Source: Rhizobacter sp. (GTDB taxonomy: Bacteria; Pseudomonadota; Gammaproteobacteria; Burkholderiales; Burkholderiaceae_C). From it: 64,000 nucleotides of DNA. The translations under genes were made by a program, and so were the position numbers. Below, piece after piece: positions 50,601 to 56,703 of the stretch. Positions within the stretch are counted from its first letter, which is position 1; every line of letters starts with the position of its first letter. The notes below the pieces were generated by a model, which was not told where the DNA came from, did no database searches, and was given only the letters and a program-made list of their open reading frames with translations. The DNA is taken from assembly GCA_019635355.1 (NCBI GenBank), contig JAHBZQ010000001.1, positions 558,001 through 622,000 of the forward strand. The letters run 5' to 3'.

Positions 50601-53496
50601 TCACGGTGGTGGTGCCGCTGTAGGTGTTGGTGCCGCTCAGTGTGAGGGTGCTGCTGCCGGTCTTGGTGAGGTTGTTGCTGCCGCTGATGACACCCGAGAG
50701 TGTGACGGCCGCGCTGTTGTTGACGGTGGCCGCCCCGCTGAGCGCGATGGCGTTGTCGATGGTGGTGGCGCCGGTCACGTCGAGCGTGCTGCCGCTGGCC
50801 AGGGTGATCGTGTCACTGCCGAGGTTGCTGTCGCTGGCCACGCTCAGCGTGCCGGCGCTCACGGTGGTGGTGCCGCTGTAGGTGTTGGTGCCGGCCAGCG
50901 TCAGCGTGCCGCTGCCGGTCTTCACCAGGTTGCCGGTGCCCGAGATGACACCGTTGGCCGTGGTGCTGGTGTTGTCGCCGCCAACCGTGAGCGTGTAGCT
51001 GCCGAGGATGATCGACGCGTTGGCGTTGTTGCTGAACAGGCTGCCGGCGGTCTGGTCCGACAGCAGGGTGAGCCGCGAGTTGCCGTTGATGCGCAGCTGG
51101 CTGCTGTCGGAGAGGGCCGCATCGCCGTTCAGCCGCAACCAGCCGTAGTTGATGGTGGTGGTCGTACCGGTGTAGGTGTTCGTGCCCGACAGCGTGAGCG
51201 CGTAGGTGGCTGCGCCGCTCTGGCCGATCGACAGCCCGCCCGTGCCGCTGATGCCGCCGCTGAAAGTGGTGTCGGCGGTCAGGTCCATGCCCAGCGTGTT
51301 GCTGCCCAGGGTCACCGAGCCGGCGCCCGCGAGGTTGCCGATGCCCTCGGTGCTCGAGAGCGCGAGCGTGGCACCGCTGTTCACGGTGACGGTGCCGGTC
51401 GACGAGATGGCGTCACCACCGCTCACGGTGAGCGTGCCGGCCGACACGGTGGTGCCGCCCGTGTAGCTGTTGGTGCCCGAGAGCGTGACCGTGCCGGCGC
51501 CGCTCTTGGCCAGGCTACCGGCGCCACCGAGCGTGGTCGAGATGGTGGCCGTGTCGCTGCTGCCGTTGGTGACGGTCAGCGTGTAGGTCGAGCTGATCGA
51601 CAGCGTGCCGCCCGAGATCGTGGCGCCGCTGGCCGAGTCGAGGTCGAGCGTGAGGCTTTCGCCGAGGGTTGAGGCGGACGAGGCCGAGACCGTCTGACCG
51701 GCCAGCGAACTGGCCAGCACGATGGTTTGCGTGCCCGTGGCATCGGCCGCGGCAATGGCAATGGCCTCGCTGAAGCTCACGCCGTTGGTGCGGTCGATGG
51801 TGGACGTGTCGGTGGTGTTGGTGACGTAGATGGTGTCGCTGGTCACCGTCACGTCGGCCGTCACGGCGCTGGCCACGCCATCGCTGAGCGAGAAGCGCAC
51901 GGTGGCGTCGCCCGCGGGGGTGTCGTTGCCGTAGGTGATGCGCTGGGCCACGTTGTTCACCAGGGCCGTGGTGGCGGCCGTGCCGCTGCTGGTGAAGCTG
52001 ACGGTGAGCACGCCGCCGGTGTTGGTGTAGGTGCCGAAGGTCAGCCCGCCCGATTGCAGGTTGCCGCTGGCGCTGGTGCCGCTCACGGTGAAGAGCGCGC
52101 CCGTGGTGTTGAAGCCGAAGGTGTCGGCCGAGATGGCCGTGCCCGAGCGCTGCACCGTCAGGCTGCCACCCGACCAGTTGCCGTTGCCGCTGTTGAGCGC
52201 GCCGAAGTCGGCGTCGGCCAGCGTCGCGTTCGCGCTGGCGTCGAGCACCACGGTGCTGCCCACACCGGCCCAGGCCACGCTGTCCCCGTTGAGGTTGCCC
52301 ATCGTGGGGGCGCTGTTGGGTGGGTTGGTGTCGCCGGAGAAGTTGTCGAAGAGCACGAAGCTGAAGTCGGCAGACGTCACGCGCACTTCGTCGACCCGCA
52401 GCGAGCCGAAGTTGAGGGTGGCCGTGTTGCCGCCGTTGACCGTCCCGGCCGAGCCGACCGCGAAACCCCCGAGGTAGCCGCGAACCGTGACGGAGGACCC
52501 ACCGCCCGCGTTGTCGACCTGGATGGAGCCGAGCGTGAAGTCGGCCCCGTCCGTGCGCGTGATGGTGAAGCGCTCGGTGGTGCCCGTGTTGCCCGGCGCA
52601 GCCGAATTGGCGTTGAGCCACTGCTGCCCGGGGAAGCTGGTGTTGTCCCAGGCGAAGTCACCACCGTCGCCATCGGCGGTGAAGGTGTAGGTGTACGACA
52701 CGCCACCCAGGGTGCTGGTGAAGCTCGTGAGGCCGCTGCCGAAGTCGGTGGTGTAGGTGTCGGTGAACGCGGCCAGCGTGCCCTGGTAGCCGGTCAGCGC
52801 CAGGCTCGTGGCTTCGATGCTGCCGTGCTGCACTTCCAGGTCCCAGTCGCCTTGCTTCAGGGCCGAGCCGGTGGTGTCGTTGGACGCGGCCACGTCGGCG
52901 CCGGTGGCGTCGGCGATGGCCCGCAGGAAATCGCGCCCGCTGTTGTCGGCCCCGGTGAGGCAGCCGTAGAGCAGGATGTCGCCCTGCGCCGAGAGCGACT
53001 GGCCGATGCGCCCGAGCAGCGTGGCTTGCGCACCCACGCCGTCGCGGTCGAGCCAGGTGCTGCCGAGCTTCACCTGGCCGACGTCGCCATGGCTCAGCAC
53101 GTGGATGGCGTCCAGGCCGGTGCGGCCCGCCAGGGTGTCGGCCATCACCTGCAAGCCGTCCTGGCCGGCTCCGATGAGCACGACCTCGACGTTCGGCCCA
53201 AGCTGGGCGAGCAGCGACTGCGGGTCCTGCACCGAGGCGTCGACGAACACGATCTCGTGGCGGGCTGGCTCCACGGCCGCGGGGGCCTGCGCTTCCGCCA
53301 AGGCCGGGTCGTGGGCCTCGGCCACCGGGGCGGCCGCGGGCTCGGCGTGCGCCACGTCGAGGGCCGTGGCACCGAGGGCGGCATCGAACATGATGCGCGG
53401 CTCGAGCGGCATCATCAGCGGGCGGGGGGCCGCGGCGCCTGCAAGGGTGGTCGAAGCCTGGCGCGCAGCGCGCGCACGTTTGAACCATGAAGGCAT
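44632..53496 (-). CDS. Giant repeat surface/secreted protein with LEPRxMFDAA motif and DUF4347-like domain
   Basis: 2954 residues. Positions 31-40 read LEPRIMFDAA, a motif I associate with N-termini of large secreted repeat proteins. Residues about 80-225 are DUF4347-like, with IHVLSHGD (His136) and LLYGCLTG (Cys179), an order reminiscent of caspase/CHAT-type dyads; Cys179 is the only Cys I find in the whole protein. Then come cadherin/Ig-like segments (240-590), passenger-type beta repeats including four 86-aa copies, eight 102-aa Ig-like repeats, further Ig-like units, a Pro-rich linker, an Ig-like segment (VSVEVRLANGQPLPAWLKFD) and an Ala-rich tail. No autotransporter barrel and no RTX nonapeptides are seen, so export probably depends on the four downstream genes. 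Likely an adhesin or matrix protein. Confidence 0.85.
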   Translation of the reverse strand: MPSWFKRARAARQASTTLAGAAAPRPLMMPLEPRIMFDAALGATALDVAHAEPAAAPVAEAHDPALAEAQAPAAVEPARHEIVFVDASVQDPQSLLAQLGPNVEVVLIGAGQDGLQVMADTLAGRTGLDAIHVLSHGDVGQVKLGSTWLDRDGVGAQATLLGRIGQSLSAQGDILLYGCLTGADNSGRDFLRAIADATGADVAASNDTTGSALKQGDWDLEVQHGSIEATSLALTGYQGTLAAFTDTYTTDFGSGLTSFTSTLGGVSYTYTFTADGDGGDFAWDNTSFPGQQWLNANSAAPGNTGTTERFTITRTDGADFTLGSIQVDNAGGGSSVTVRGYLGGFAVGSAGTVNGGNTATLNFGSLRVDEVRVTSADFSFVLFDNFSGDTNPPNSAPTMGNLNGDSVAWAGVGSTVVLDASANATLADADFGALNSGNGNWSGGSLTVQRSGTAISADTFGFNTTGALFTVSGTSASGNLQSGGLTFGTYTNTGGVLTVSFTSSGTAATTALVNNVAQRITYGNDTPAGDATVRFSLSDGVASAVTADVTVTSDTIYVTNTTDTSTIDRTNGVSFSEAIAIAAADATGTQTIVLASSLAGQTVSASSASTLGESLTLDLDSASGATISGGTLSISSTYTLTVTNGSSDTATISTTLGGAGSLAKSGAGTVTLSGTNSYTGGTTVSAGTLTVSGGDAISSTGTVTVNSGATLALSSTEGIGNLAGAGSVTLGSNTLGMDLTADTTFSGGISGTGGLSIGQSGAATYALTLSGTNTYTGTTTTINYGWLRLNGDAALSDSSQLRINGNSRLTLLSDQTAGSLFSNNANASIILGSYTLTVGGDNTSTTANGVISGTGNLVKTGSGTLTLAGTNTYSGTTTVSAGTLSVASDSNLGSDTITLASGSTLDVTGATTIDNAIALSGAATVNNSAAVTLSGVISGSNNLTKTGSSTLTLSGTNTYSGTTTVSAGTLSVASDSNLGSGALTLAAGTTLDVTGATTIDNAIALSGAATVNNSAAVTLSGVISGSNNLTKTGSSTLTLSGTNTYSGTTTVSAGTLSVASDSNLGSGALTLASGTTLAVTGATTIDNAIALSGAATVNNSAAVTLSGVISGSNNLTKTGSSTLTLSGTNTYSGTTTVSAGTLSVASDGNLGSGALTLAAGTTLAITGATTLDNAIALSGAATLNNSGAVTLSGVVSGSNDLTKAGAGVLTMSAANTQSGTTTVNAGTLLVTGSTAGATTVASGATLGGTGTLGGAVTVQNGGTLSPGVAGAGTLTVNGDLTLASGSTLALDIAGATAGSGYDRIAVTGAVDVTGATLSATHSYTAGPSDTYTVITNDASDAVTGTFSGLAEGATATAGGNSTVLTASYLGGTGNDFTLTAPVPAAVTAVSASTANGTYGIGSTISVTLTFDNAVTVDTGGGTPSITLETGATDRIASYVSGSGSNTLTFQYTVQSGDTTNDLDYTATGALVLNGGTIRDALSIDAALTLPTPGAAGSLGANRALVIDGVRPTASIVVADNALAVGETSLVTITFNEAVTGFTNADLTVANGTLGSVSSSDGGITWTATFTPTTSVTDASNLITLDNTGVSDAAGNAGSGSTDSNNYAIDTTRPTASIVVADTALAAGETSLVTITFSEAVTGFTNADLTVANGALGAVSSSDGGITWTATFTPSTSVTDASNLITLANTGVTDAAGNTGTGTTDSNNYAIDTTRPTASIVVADTALAIGETSTVTITFSEAVTGFTNADLTVANGTLTPVSSSDGGITWTATFTPTASVTDATNLITLANTGVTDAAGNAGTGTTDSNNYAIDTTRPTASIVMADTALAVGETSGVTITFSEAVTGFTNADLTVANGTLSAVSSADGGITWTATFTPTASVTDTSNLITLDNTGVSDTAGNAGTGSTDSNNYAIDTTRPTAIIVVADTALAVGETSLVTITFSEAVTGFTNADLTVANGTLSPVSSSDGGITWTATLTPTASVTDATNLITLTNAGVTDAAGNTGTGTTSSNNYALDTERPAAVIVVADTALAAGETSGVTIIFSEAVTGFTNADLTVANGTLSPVSSSDGGFTWTATFTPTAGITDATNLITLANTGVTDAAGNAGTGTTDSSNYAIDTTRPTASIVVADTALAVGETSGVTITFSEAVSGFTNADLTVANGTLSPVSSSDGGVTWTATFTPTAGVTDATNLITLANTGVTDAAGNTGTGTTDSNNYAIDTTRPTASIVVADNALAVGETSGVTITFSEAVTGFTNADLTVTNGTLSTVTSSDGGITWTATFTPTAGITDATNLITLTNAGVTDAAGNIGTGTTSSNNYAIDASAPAVVSVAVPANGSYLAGQALDFSVAFSEAVLVDTAGGMPRIALTLDTGGTVYASYLSGSGTASLVFRATVASGQLDANGIGVAGSIDLNGGTLRDTAGNDSALTLTGLPSTAGVQIDAVAPAVTAVGVPADGHYNAGDVLTFTVSTSEAVTVTGTPQLTLGLGSGTGLAQYVSGSGSGTLVFQYTVQPGDNAPGGVVPGALQANGGTLRDAAGNDLTGTLTGVGSTAGVVVDTTAPAVASIVRANPSPTAAGSATYTVTFTEDVTGVDAGDFTLTTTGSAQGSIASVTAVDAHTYTVLVNGLQGQGDITLALNGSGTGTADTAGNAIASGFTGETYELRPPAVVVPTPSAPAPAEPPAPAPAPLPSLPLVTLRPTDPISPIPTPTLVASPPSIAPPFIAPVSLGGFDSFAPTPSPAAPAPARTGYVELGGTGGAGTSGLRAVPDIGDFSVAAGQPVNIVLPAGTFSSSDASIRVSVEVRLANGQPLPAWLKFDPVNGSFTGQPPAGLNQALSIEVIARDSQGRQATTHLDIQVRGTPARDAAPPTRPRLGAWLDRQWLEPASPAELAPIDADLAQLLAALPAAPESTGRASLAEQFNQFGPAAREAERAALLQHARATAAALDIAREG
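46522..48969 (-). repeat. Tandem array, eight 306-bp units encoding Ig-like repeats
   Basis: Exactly 8 x 306 bases inside the giant gene, each encoding 102 residues starting R-P-T/A-A and containing VADTALAVGETS, ITFSEAVTGFTNADLTV, SSSDGGITWTATFTP, and TDAAGNAGTGTTDSNNYAID. Units are highly similar, with only scattered substitutions. The pattern corresponds to bacterial Ig-like domains of large adhesins. Confidence 0.95.
49903..50934 (-). repeat. Tandem array, four 258-bp units encoding passenger-type beta repeats
   Basis: Exactly 4 x 258 bases, each encoding 86 residues with KTGSSTLTLSGTNTYSGTTT and NAIALSGAATVNNSAAVTLS, resembling autotransporter-associated beta-strand repeats. A degenerate fifth unit (NDLTKAGAGVLTMSAANTQS) follows at 49902 and below. 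The middle units are nearly identical. Confidence 0.95.
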
Positions 53497-53690
53497 GAGC
53501 TGAGTTCCTGCGGGCGCAGCGCCTCGGTGGAGCGCTGGTCTGTGGTGGGGGCAAGCCGCGGTGCGGTTGCACAGGGATCAAAATGATTCTTGCGCAGCGC
53601 TTTCTCGCGAGCTCGCCGGAATAGGCGGGCGACTGCGAATTACTTCGCACATTCAACCCGGCCGGCACATCGCAGCAGAATCAGCCCCTC
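53497..53690. other. Divergent intergenic region between the giant-protein gene and the cytochrome genes
   Basis: 194 bases. It contains AGGAA 8 bases before the giant-protein ATG (minus strand) and an AT-richer patch around 53575-53595. I see no promoter pair strong enough to call and no terminator. Confidence 0.5.
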
Positions 53691-54476
53691 ATGTCCCTGT
53701 ATTCATCGTTCTTCTCCCGGTTGGTGGGGTACCGCGCAGTGCGCCGATCATCGCGGTGCTTGCGCATCGTGGCGCGCATGCCCGTGTTGCTCGCGGTGTC
53801 TTGCGGTCTCGCATGGGGTGCGGCTTCGGCGGCCCCGGTCGAAGACAGCATGGCCCAGCGGGTGCTGGCCTGCACCGGCTGCCACGGCCCCGAGGGCCGC
53901 GCGGCGCGCGACGGCTACTACCCGCGCATCGCCGGCAAGCCCGCCGGCTACCTCTACAACCAGCTCGCCAACTTCCGCGACGGCCGGCGCCACTACCTGC
54001 CGATGACGCGGCTGATCGATCCGCTGTCCGACGCCTACCTGCGCGAGATCGCCGAGCACTTCGCCTCGCTCGACCTGCCGTACCCACCGCCGCGGCCGGC
54101 GCAGGTGTCGGCCGAGGTGCTCGCGCGCGGCGAAGCGCTTGCGTTGCGCGGCGACCCGGCGCGCCAGATTCCGGCCTGTGCGCAGTGCCACGGCGCGAGC
54201 TTCACCGGCGTCACGCCCCACCTGCCGGGCTTGCTCGGCATCCCGCGCGACTACATCGCGGGGCAGCTCGGCGCGTGGAAGTCGGGCAGCCGCCGTGCGA
54301 TGGCGCCCGACTGCATGGCGCAGATCGCCCAGGCGCTCACCGCCGACGACGTGAGCGCCGTGTCGCACTGGCTCGCCGCCCAGCCTCTGCCCTCGTCCAC
54401 GAAACCGGCCGCAGGCCTGCCCGCGCCGATGCCCATGGGCTGCGGCGGCACGGGCGAGGGGAGCGCAGCACGATGA
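53691..54476 (+). CDS. Di-haem cytochrome c (c4-like)
   Basis: A 261-residue exported protein with two CxxCH haem sites (CTGCHGPEG near residue 62 and CAQCHGASF near residue 164) in two homologous halves, each followed by an IAGKPAGYLYNQL- or LGIPRDYIAGQL-like segment, as in cytochrome c4. Start options are ATG 53691 (long positively charged N-region) or ATG 53778 (signal MPVLLAVSCGLAWGAASA); neither has a clear SD. The stop overlaps the next cytochrome gene (ATGA), so the two act together as periplasmic electron carriers. Confidence 0.85.
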   Translation: MSLYSSFFSRLVGYRAVRRSSRCLRIVARMPVLLAVSCGLAWGAASAAPVEDSMAQRVLACTGCHGPEGRAARDGYYPRIAGKPAGYLYNQLANFRDGRRHYLPMTRLIDPLSDAYLREIAEHFASLDLPYPPPRPAQVSAEVLARGEALALRGDPARQIPACAQCHGASFTGVTPHLPGLLGIPRDYIAGQLGAWKSGSRRAMAPDCMAQIAQALTADDVSAVSHWLAAQPLPSSTKPAAGLPAPMPMGCGGTGEGSAAR

Positions 54477-55726
54477 CGCGCGCACTCATCATCGTCGTGG
54501 CGCTTCTCTTGCTCGTGGCCGGCGCGCTCGTCGGCCTCAACCTGCGCGGCGAAGACCCGCTCGACGACGCGGCCGTGTTGGCCACGCCCGAACTGATCCA
54601 GCGTGGCGAATACCTCGCCCGCGCCGGCAACTGCGCGGGTTGCCACACCGAGCGCGGCGGCGAGCCTTATGCCGGAGGCCGCGGCATCGACACGCCTTTC
54701 GGCACCCTCTACAGCCCCAACCTCACGCCCGACCCCGCCACCGGCCTCGGCCAATGGAGTGCGGGGCATTTCTGGCGTGCCATGCACAACGGCCGTTCGC
54801 GCGACGGCCGCCTGCTGTCGCCCGCCTTCCCGTACACCAACTACACGCTGGTGACGCGTGCCGATTCCGACGCGATCTACGCCTACCTGCGCAGCCTGCC
54901 CGCCGTGGCGAAGCCCAAACGCCCGCATGCGATGCGCTTCCCCTACGGCACGCAGGCGGCGCTTGGCGTGTGGCGCGCGCTCTACTTCAAGCCCGAGACG
55001 CACGAGCCCGACGCGACGCAGACCCCCGCGTGGAACCGTGGCGCCTACCTCGTGCGCGGCCTCGGCCATTGCAACGCCTGCCATGGCCACCGCAATGCTC
55101 TCGGCGCCACCGGCGGCACGCTCGACCTGAGCGGCGGCCTGATCCCGGTGCAGAACTGGTACGCCCCGTCGCTGAGCGACCCGCACGAAGCCGGCGTGCG
55201 CGACTGGCCCGCGCAAGAGACCGCCACCCTGCTCAAGACCGGCGTGAGCCCGCGTGCGTCGGTGCTCGGCCCGATGGCCGAGGTGGTGATCGGCAGCACG
55301 CAGCACCTGCGCGACGACGACCTGCTCGCGATGGCCGACTATCTGCGCAGCCTGCCGCCCACGAACACTCGCGTGACGAGCCCGCAAGGCCCCGAGCCCG
55401 ACCTCGCGCGCGGCGAGAAGCTGTACGGCGAGCACTGCGCCGCCTGCCACGGCGCGGCAGGCGAGGGCGTGAAGGGCCTCTACCCGGCACTGGCCGGCAA
55501 CCGCGCCGTGACCATGAAGACGCCGGCCAACCTGGTGCGGGTGCTGATGGAAGGCGGCTTCGCGCCGTCGACCGCGGGCAACCCGCGCCCCTTCGGCATG
55601 CCGCCCTTTGCTGGCACGCTGAGCGACGACGACATGGCCGCGCTGCTCTCGCATGTGCGCAGTGCCTGGGGCAACCAGGCCGCGCCGGTGTCGCCCTTCG
55701 AGGTCTCGCGTTACAGGGAGCGCTGA
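54473..55726 (+). CDS. Tri-haem cytochrome c (dehydrogenase-subunit type)
   Basis: A 417-residue protein with an N-terminal signal-anchor (MTRALIIVVALLLLVAGALV) and three CxxCH sites: NCAGCHTERGG, HCNACHGHRN and HCAACHGAAGEG. The layout (SPNLTPDPATGLGQWS, FPYTNYTLVTRADSDAIYAY) is that of the cytochrome subunit of membrane alcohol/aldehyde/gluconate dehydrogenases, which passes electrons to ubiquinone or an oxidase. No flavin or PQQ dehydrogenase gene is adjacent. The 3' end overlaps the convergent flavoprotein gene by 16 bases. Confidence 0.9.
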   Translation: MTRALIIVVALLLLVAGALVGLNLRGEDPLDDAAVLATPELIQRGEYLARAGNCAGCHTERGGEPYAGGRGIDTPFGTLYSPNLTPDPATGLGQWSAGHFWRAMHNGRSRDGRLLSPAFPYTNYTLVTRADSDAIYAYLRSLPAVAKPKRPHAMRFPYGTQAALGVWRALYFKPETHEPDATQTPAWNRGAYLVRGLGHCNACHGHRNALGATGGTLDLSGGLIPVQNWYAPSLSDPHEAGVRDWPAQETATLLKTGVSPRASVLGPMAEVVIGSTQHLRDDDLLAMADYLRSLPPTNTRVTSPQGPEPDLARGEKLYGEHCAACHGAAGEGVKGLYPALAGNRAVTMKTPANLVRVLMEGGFAPSTAGNPRPFGMPPFAGTLSDDDMAALLSHVRSAWGNQAAPVSPFEVSRYRER

Positions 55727-56703
55727 ACGGAACGCTGAGCCGCCGCGTACTCGCGCCCGATCCGCTCGATCAGGTCTGCCGTCGTCGGCACGCCGTCGAC
55801 GCCCGACACCGAGTGCCCCGCGCTCCACACGTCGGCCCAGCGCCTCGGGCCTTCATGCGGGCCGACACCGCCGCCATAACGCTCGCGGGCCTCGGCCGGC
55901 GTGAGGTCTTCGGGCAGGCTGGCCGGGTCGAGCCCCGAGGCCACGATCGACGGGCGCAGGAAATTGGCCTGCAGGCCGGTGAACGCCTTCGTGAGGTGCA
56001 CGTCGTCGAGCCGGCTCGTCACCAGCATCTGCTTGTAGCCCTCGGCGGCCATGCTCTCGCGCGTGGCGATGAAGCGCGTGCCCATGTAGCCGAGGTCGCA
56101 GCCGAGCGCGATGGCGGCGTGCAGCGACACCCCGTCCGACAAGCCCCCCGCCAGCACCACCGGCCCGTCGAAGAAGCTGCGCACCGCACGCACGAAGGCG
56201 AAGGGGTTGGCCCACCCCGTCTGCCCGCCGGCGCCGGCCGTCAGCAGCACCAGCCCATCCACACCCGCTTCGATGGCGCGCTCGGCGTGGTGCAGCGAGG
56301 CCACGTCGGCGAGCACCAGGCAGCCCCCGTCGCGCAGCTGCGGCACCACGGCCGCGGGCGAGCCCACGCTCGTGATGACGACTTCGGTGCGGTGGCGCAG
56401 GAGGCAGTCGATGTCTTGCCGCAGCTGCGCGGGGTCGCGCCGCATGATGAGGTTGGGGCACCACGGGGCGCTCGTTCTGCCGGCGTCGGCGGCGTCTCGC
56501 GCTTCGCGGGCGAGGCGTGTGAGCCAGGCGTCGAGCTCGTCGACCGAGCGGCAGTTCGGCGTGGGGAAGGAGCCGACCACGCCGCTCGCGCACGCCGCCG
56601 ACACGAGCTCGATGCCGCTCACCCGCAGCATCGGCGCGGCGATGAGCGGCAGCGAGAGGCGGTGGGCGAAGGGCAGGCGCGACGCGGGGGCGGTCACGGT
56701 CAA
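55711..56703 (-). CDS. Nitronate monooxygenase-like FMN protein
   Basis: About 330 residues, TIM-barrel flavoprotein of the NMO/2-nitropropane dioxygenase family. FMN-site features are LIAAPML at the start, GVDGLVLLTAGAGGQTGW, and VLAGGLSDGVSLHAAIALGC with MGTRF. The catalytic His of true NMOs (AGGH) is Gln here (AGGQ), so nitronate oxidation is doubtful and another FMN reaction is possible. The start is probably the TTG at 56703, which overlaps the Bug gene's stop (TTGA); a GTG 6 bases later is the alternative. Confidence 0.8.
   Translation of the reverse strand: MTVTAPASRLPFAHRLSLPLIAAPMLRVSGIELVSAACASGVVGSFPTPNCRSVDELDAWLTRLAREARDAADAGRTSAPWCPNLIMRRDPAQLRQDIDCLLRHRTEVVITSVGSPAAVVPQLRDGGCLVLADVASLHHAERAIEAGVDGLVLLTAGAGGQTGWANPFAFVRAVRSFFDGPVVLAGGLSDGVSLHAAIALGCDLGYMGTRFIATRESMAAEGYKQMLVTSRLDDVHLTKAFTGLQANFLRPSIVASGLDPASLPEDLTPAEARERYGGGVGPHEGPRRWADVWSAGHSVSGVDGVPTTADLIERIGREYAAAQRSVQRSL

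Noticed and set aside
46522..50934. CRISPR array or insertion-sequence repeats
   Set aside because: Units are 258 and 306 bases, contiguous without spacers, in frame and encode protein domains. No transposase or terminal inverted repeats were seen.
45610..51672. A 2020-codon open frame on the plus strand opposite the giant-protein repeats
   Set aside because: It mirrors the tandem repeats with GC-rich, low-complexity sequence (runs of GVDGVVVGVGRAGAG) and has no domain, SD or signal. It is the antisense shadow of a homogenised repeat gene, kept open by codon bias.
44632..53496. Classical type V autotransporter
   Set aside because: There is no C-terminal beta-barrel domain and no extended Sec signal peptide; a TolC/adaptor set is encoded immediately downstream instead.
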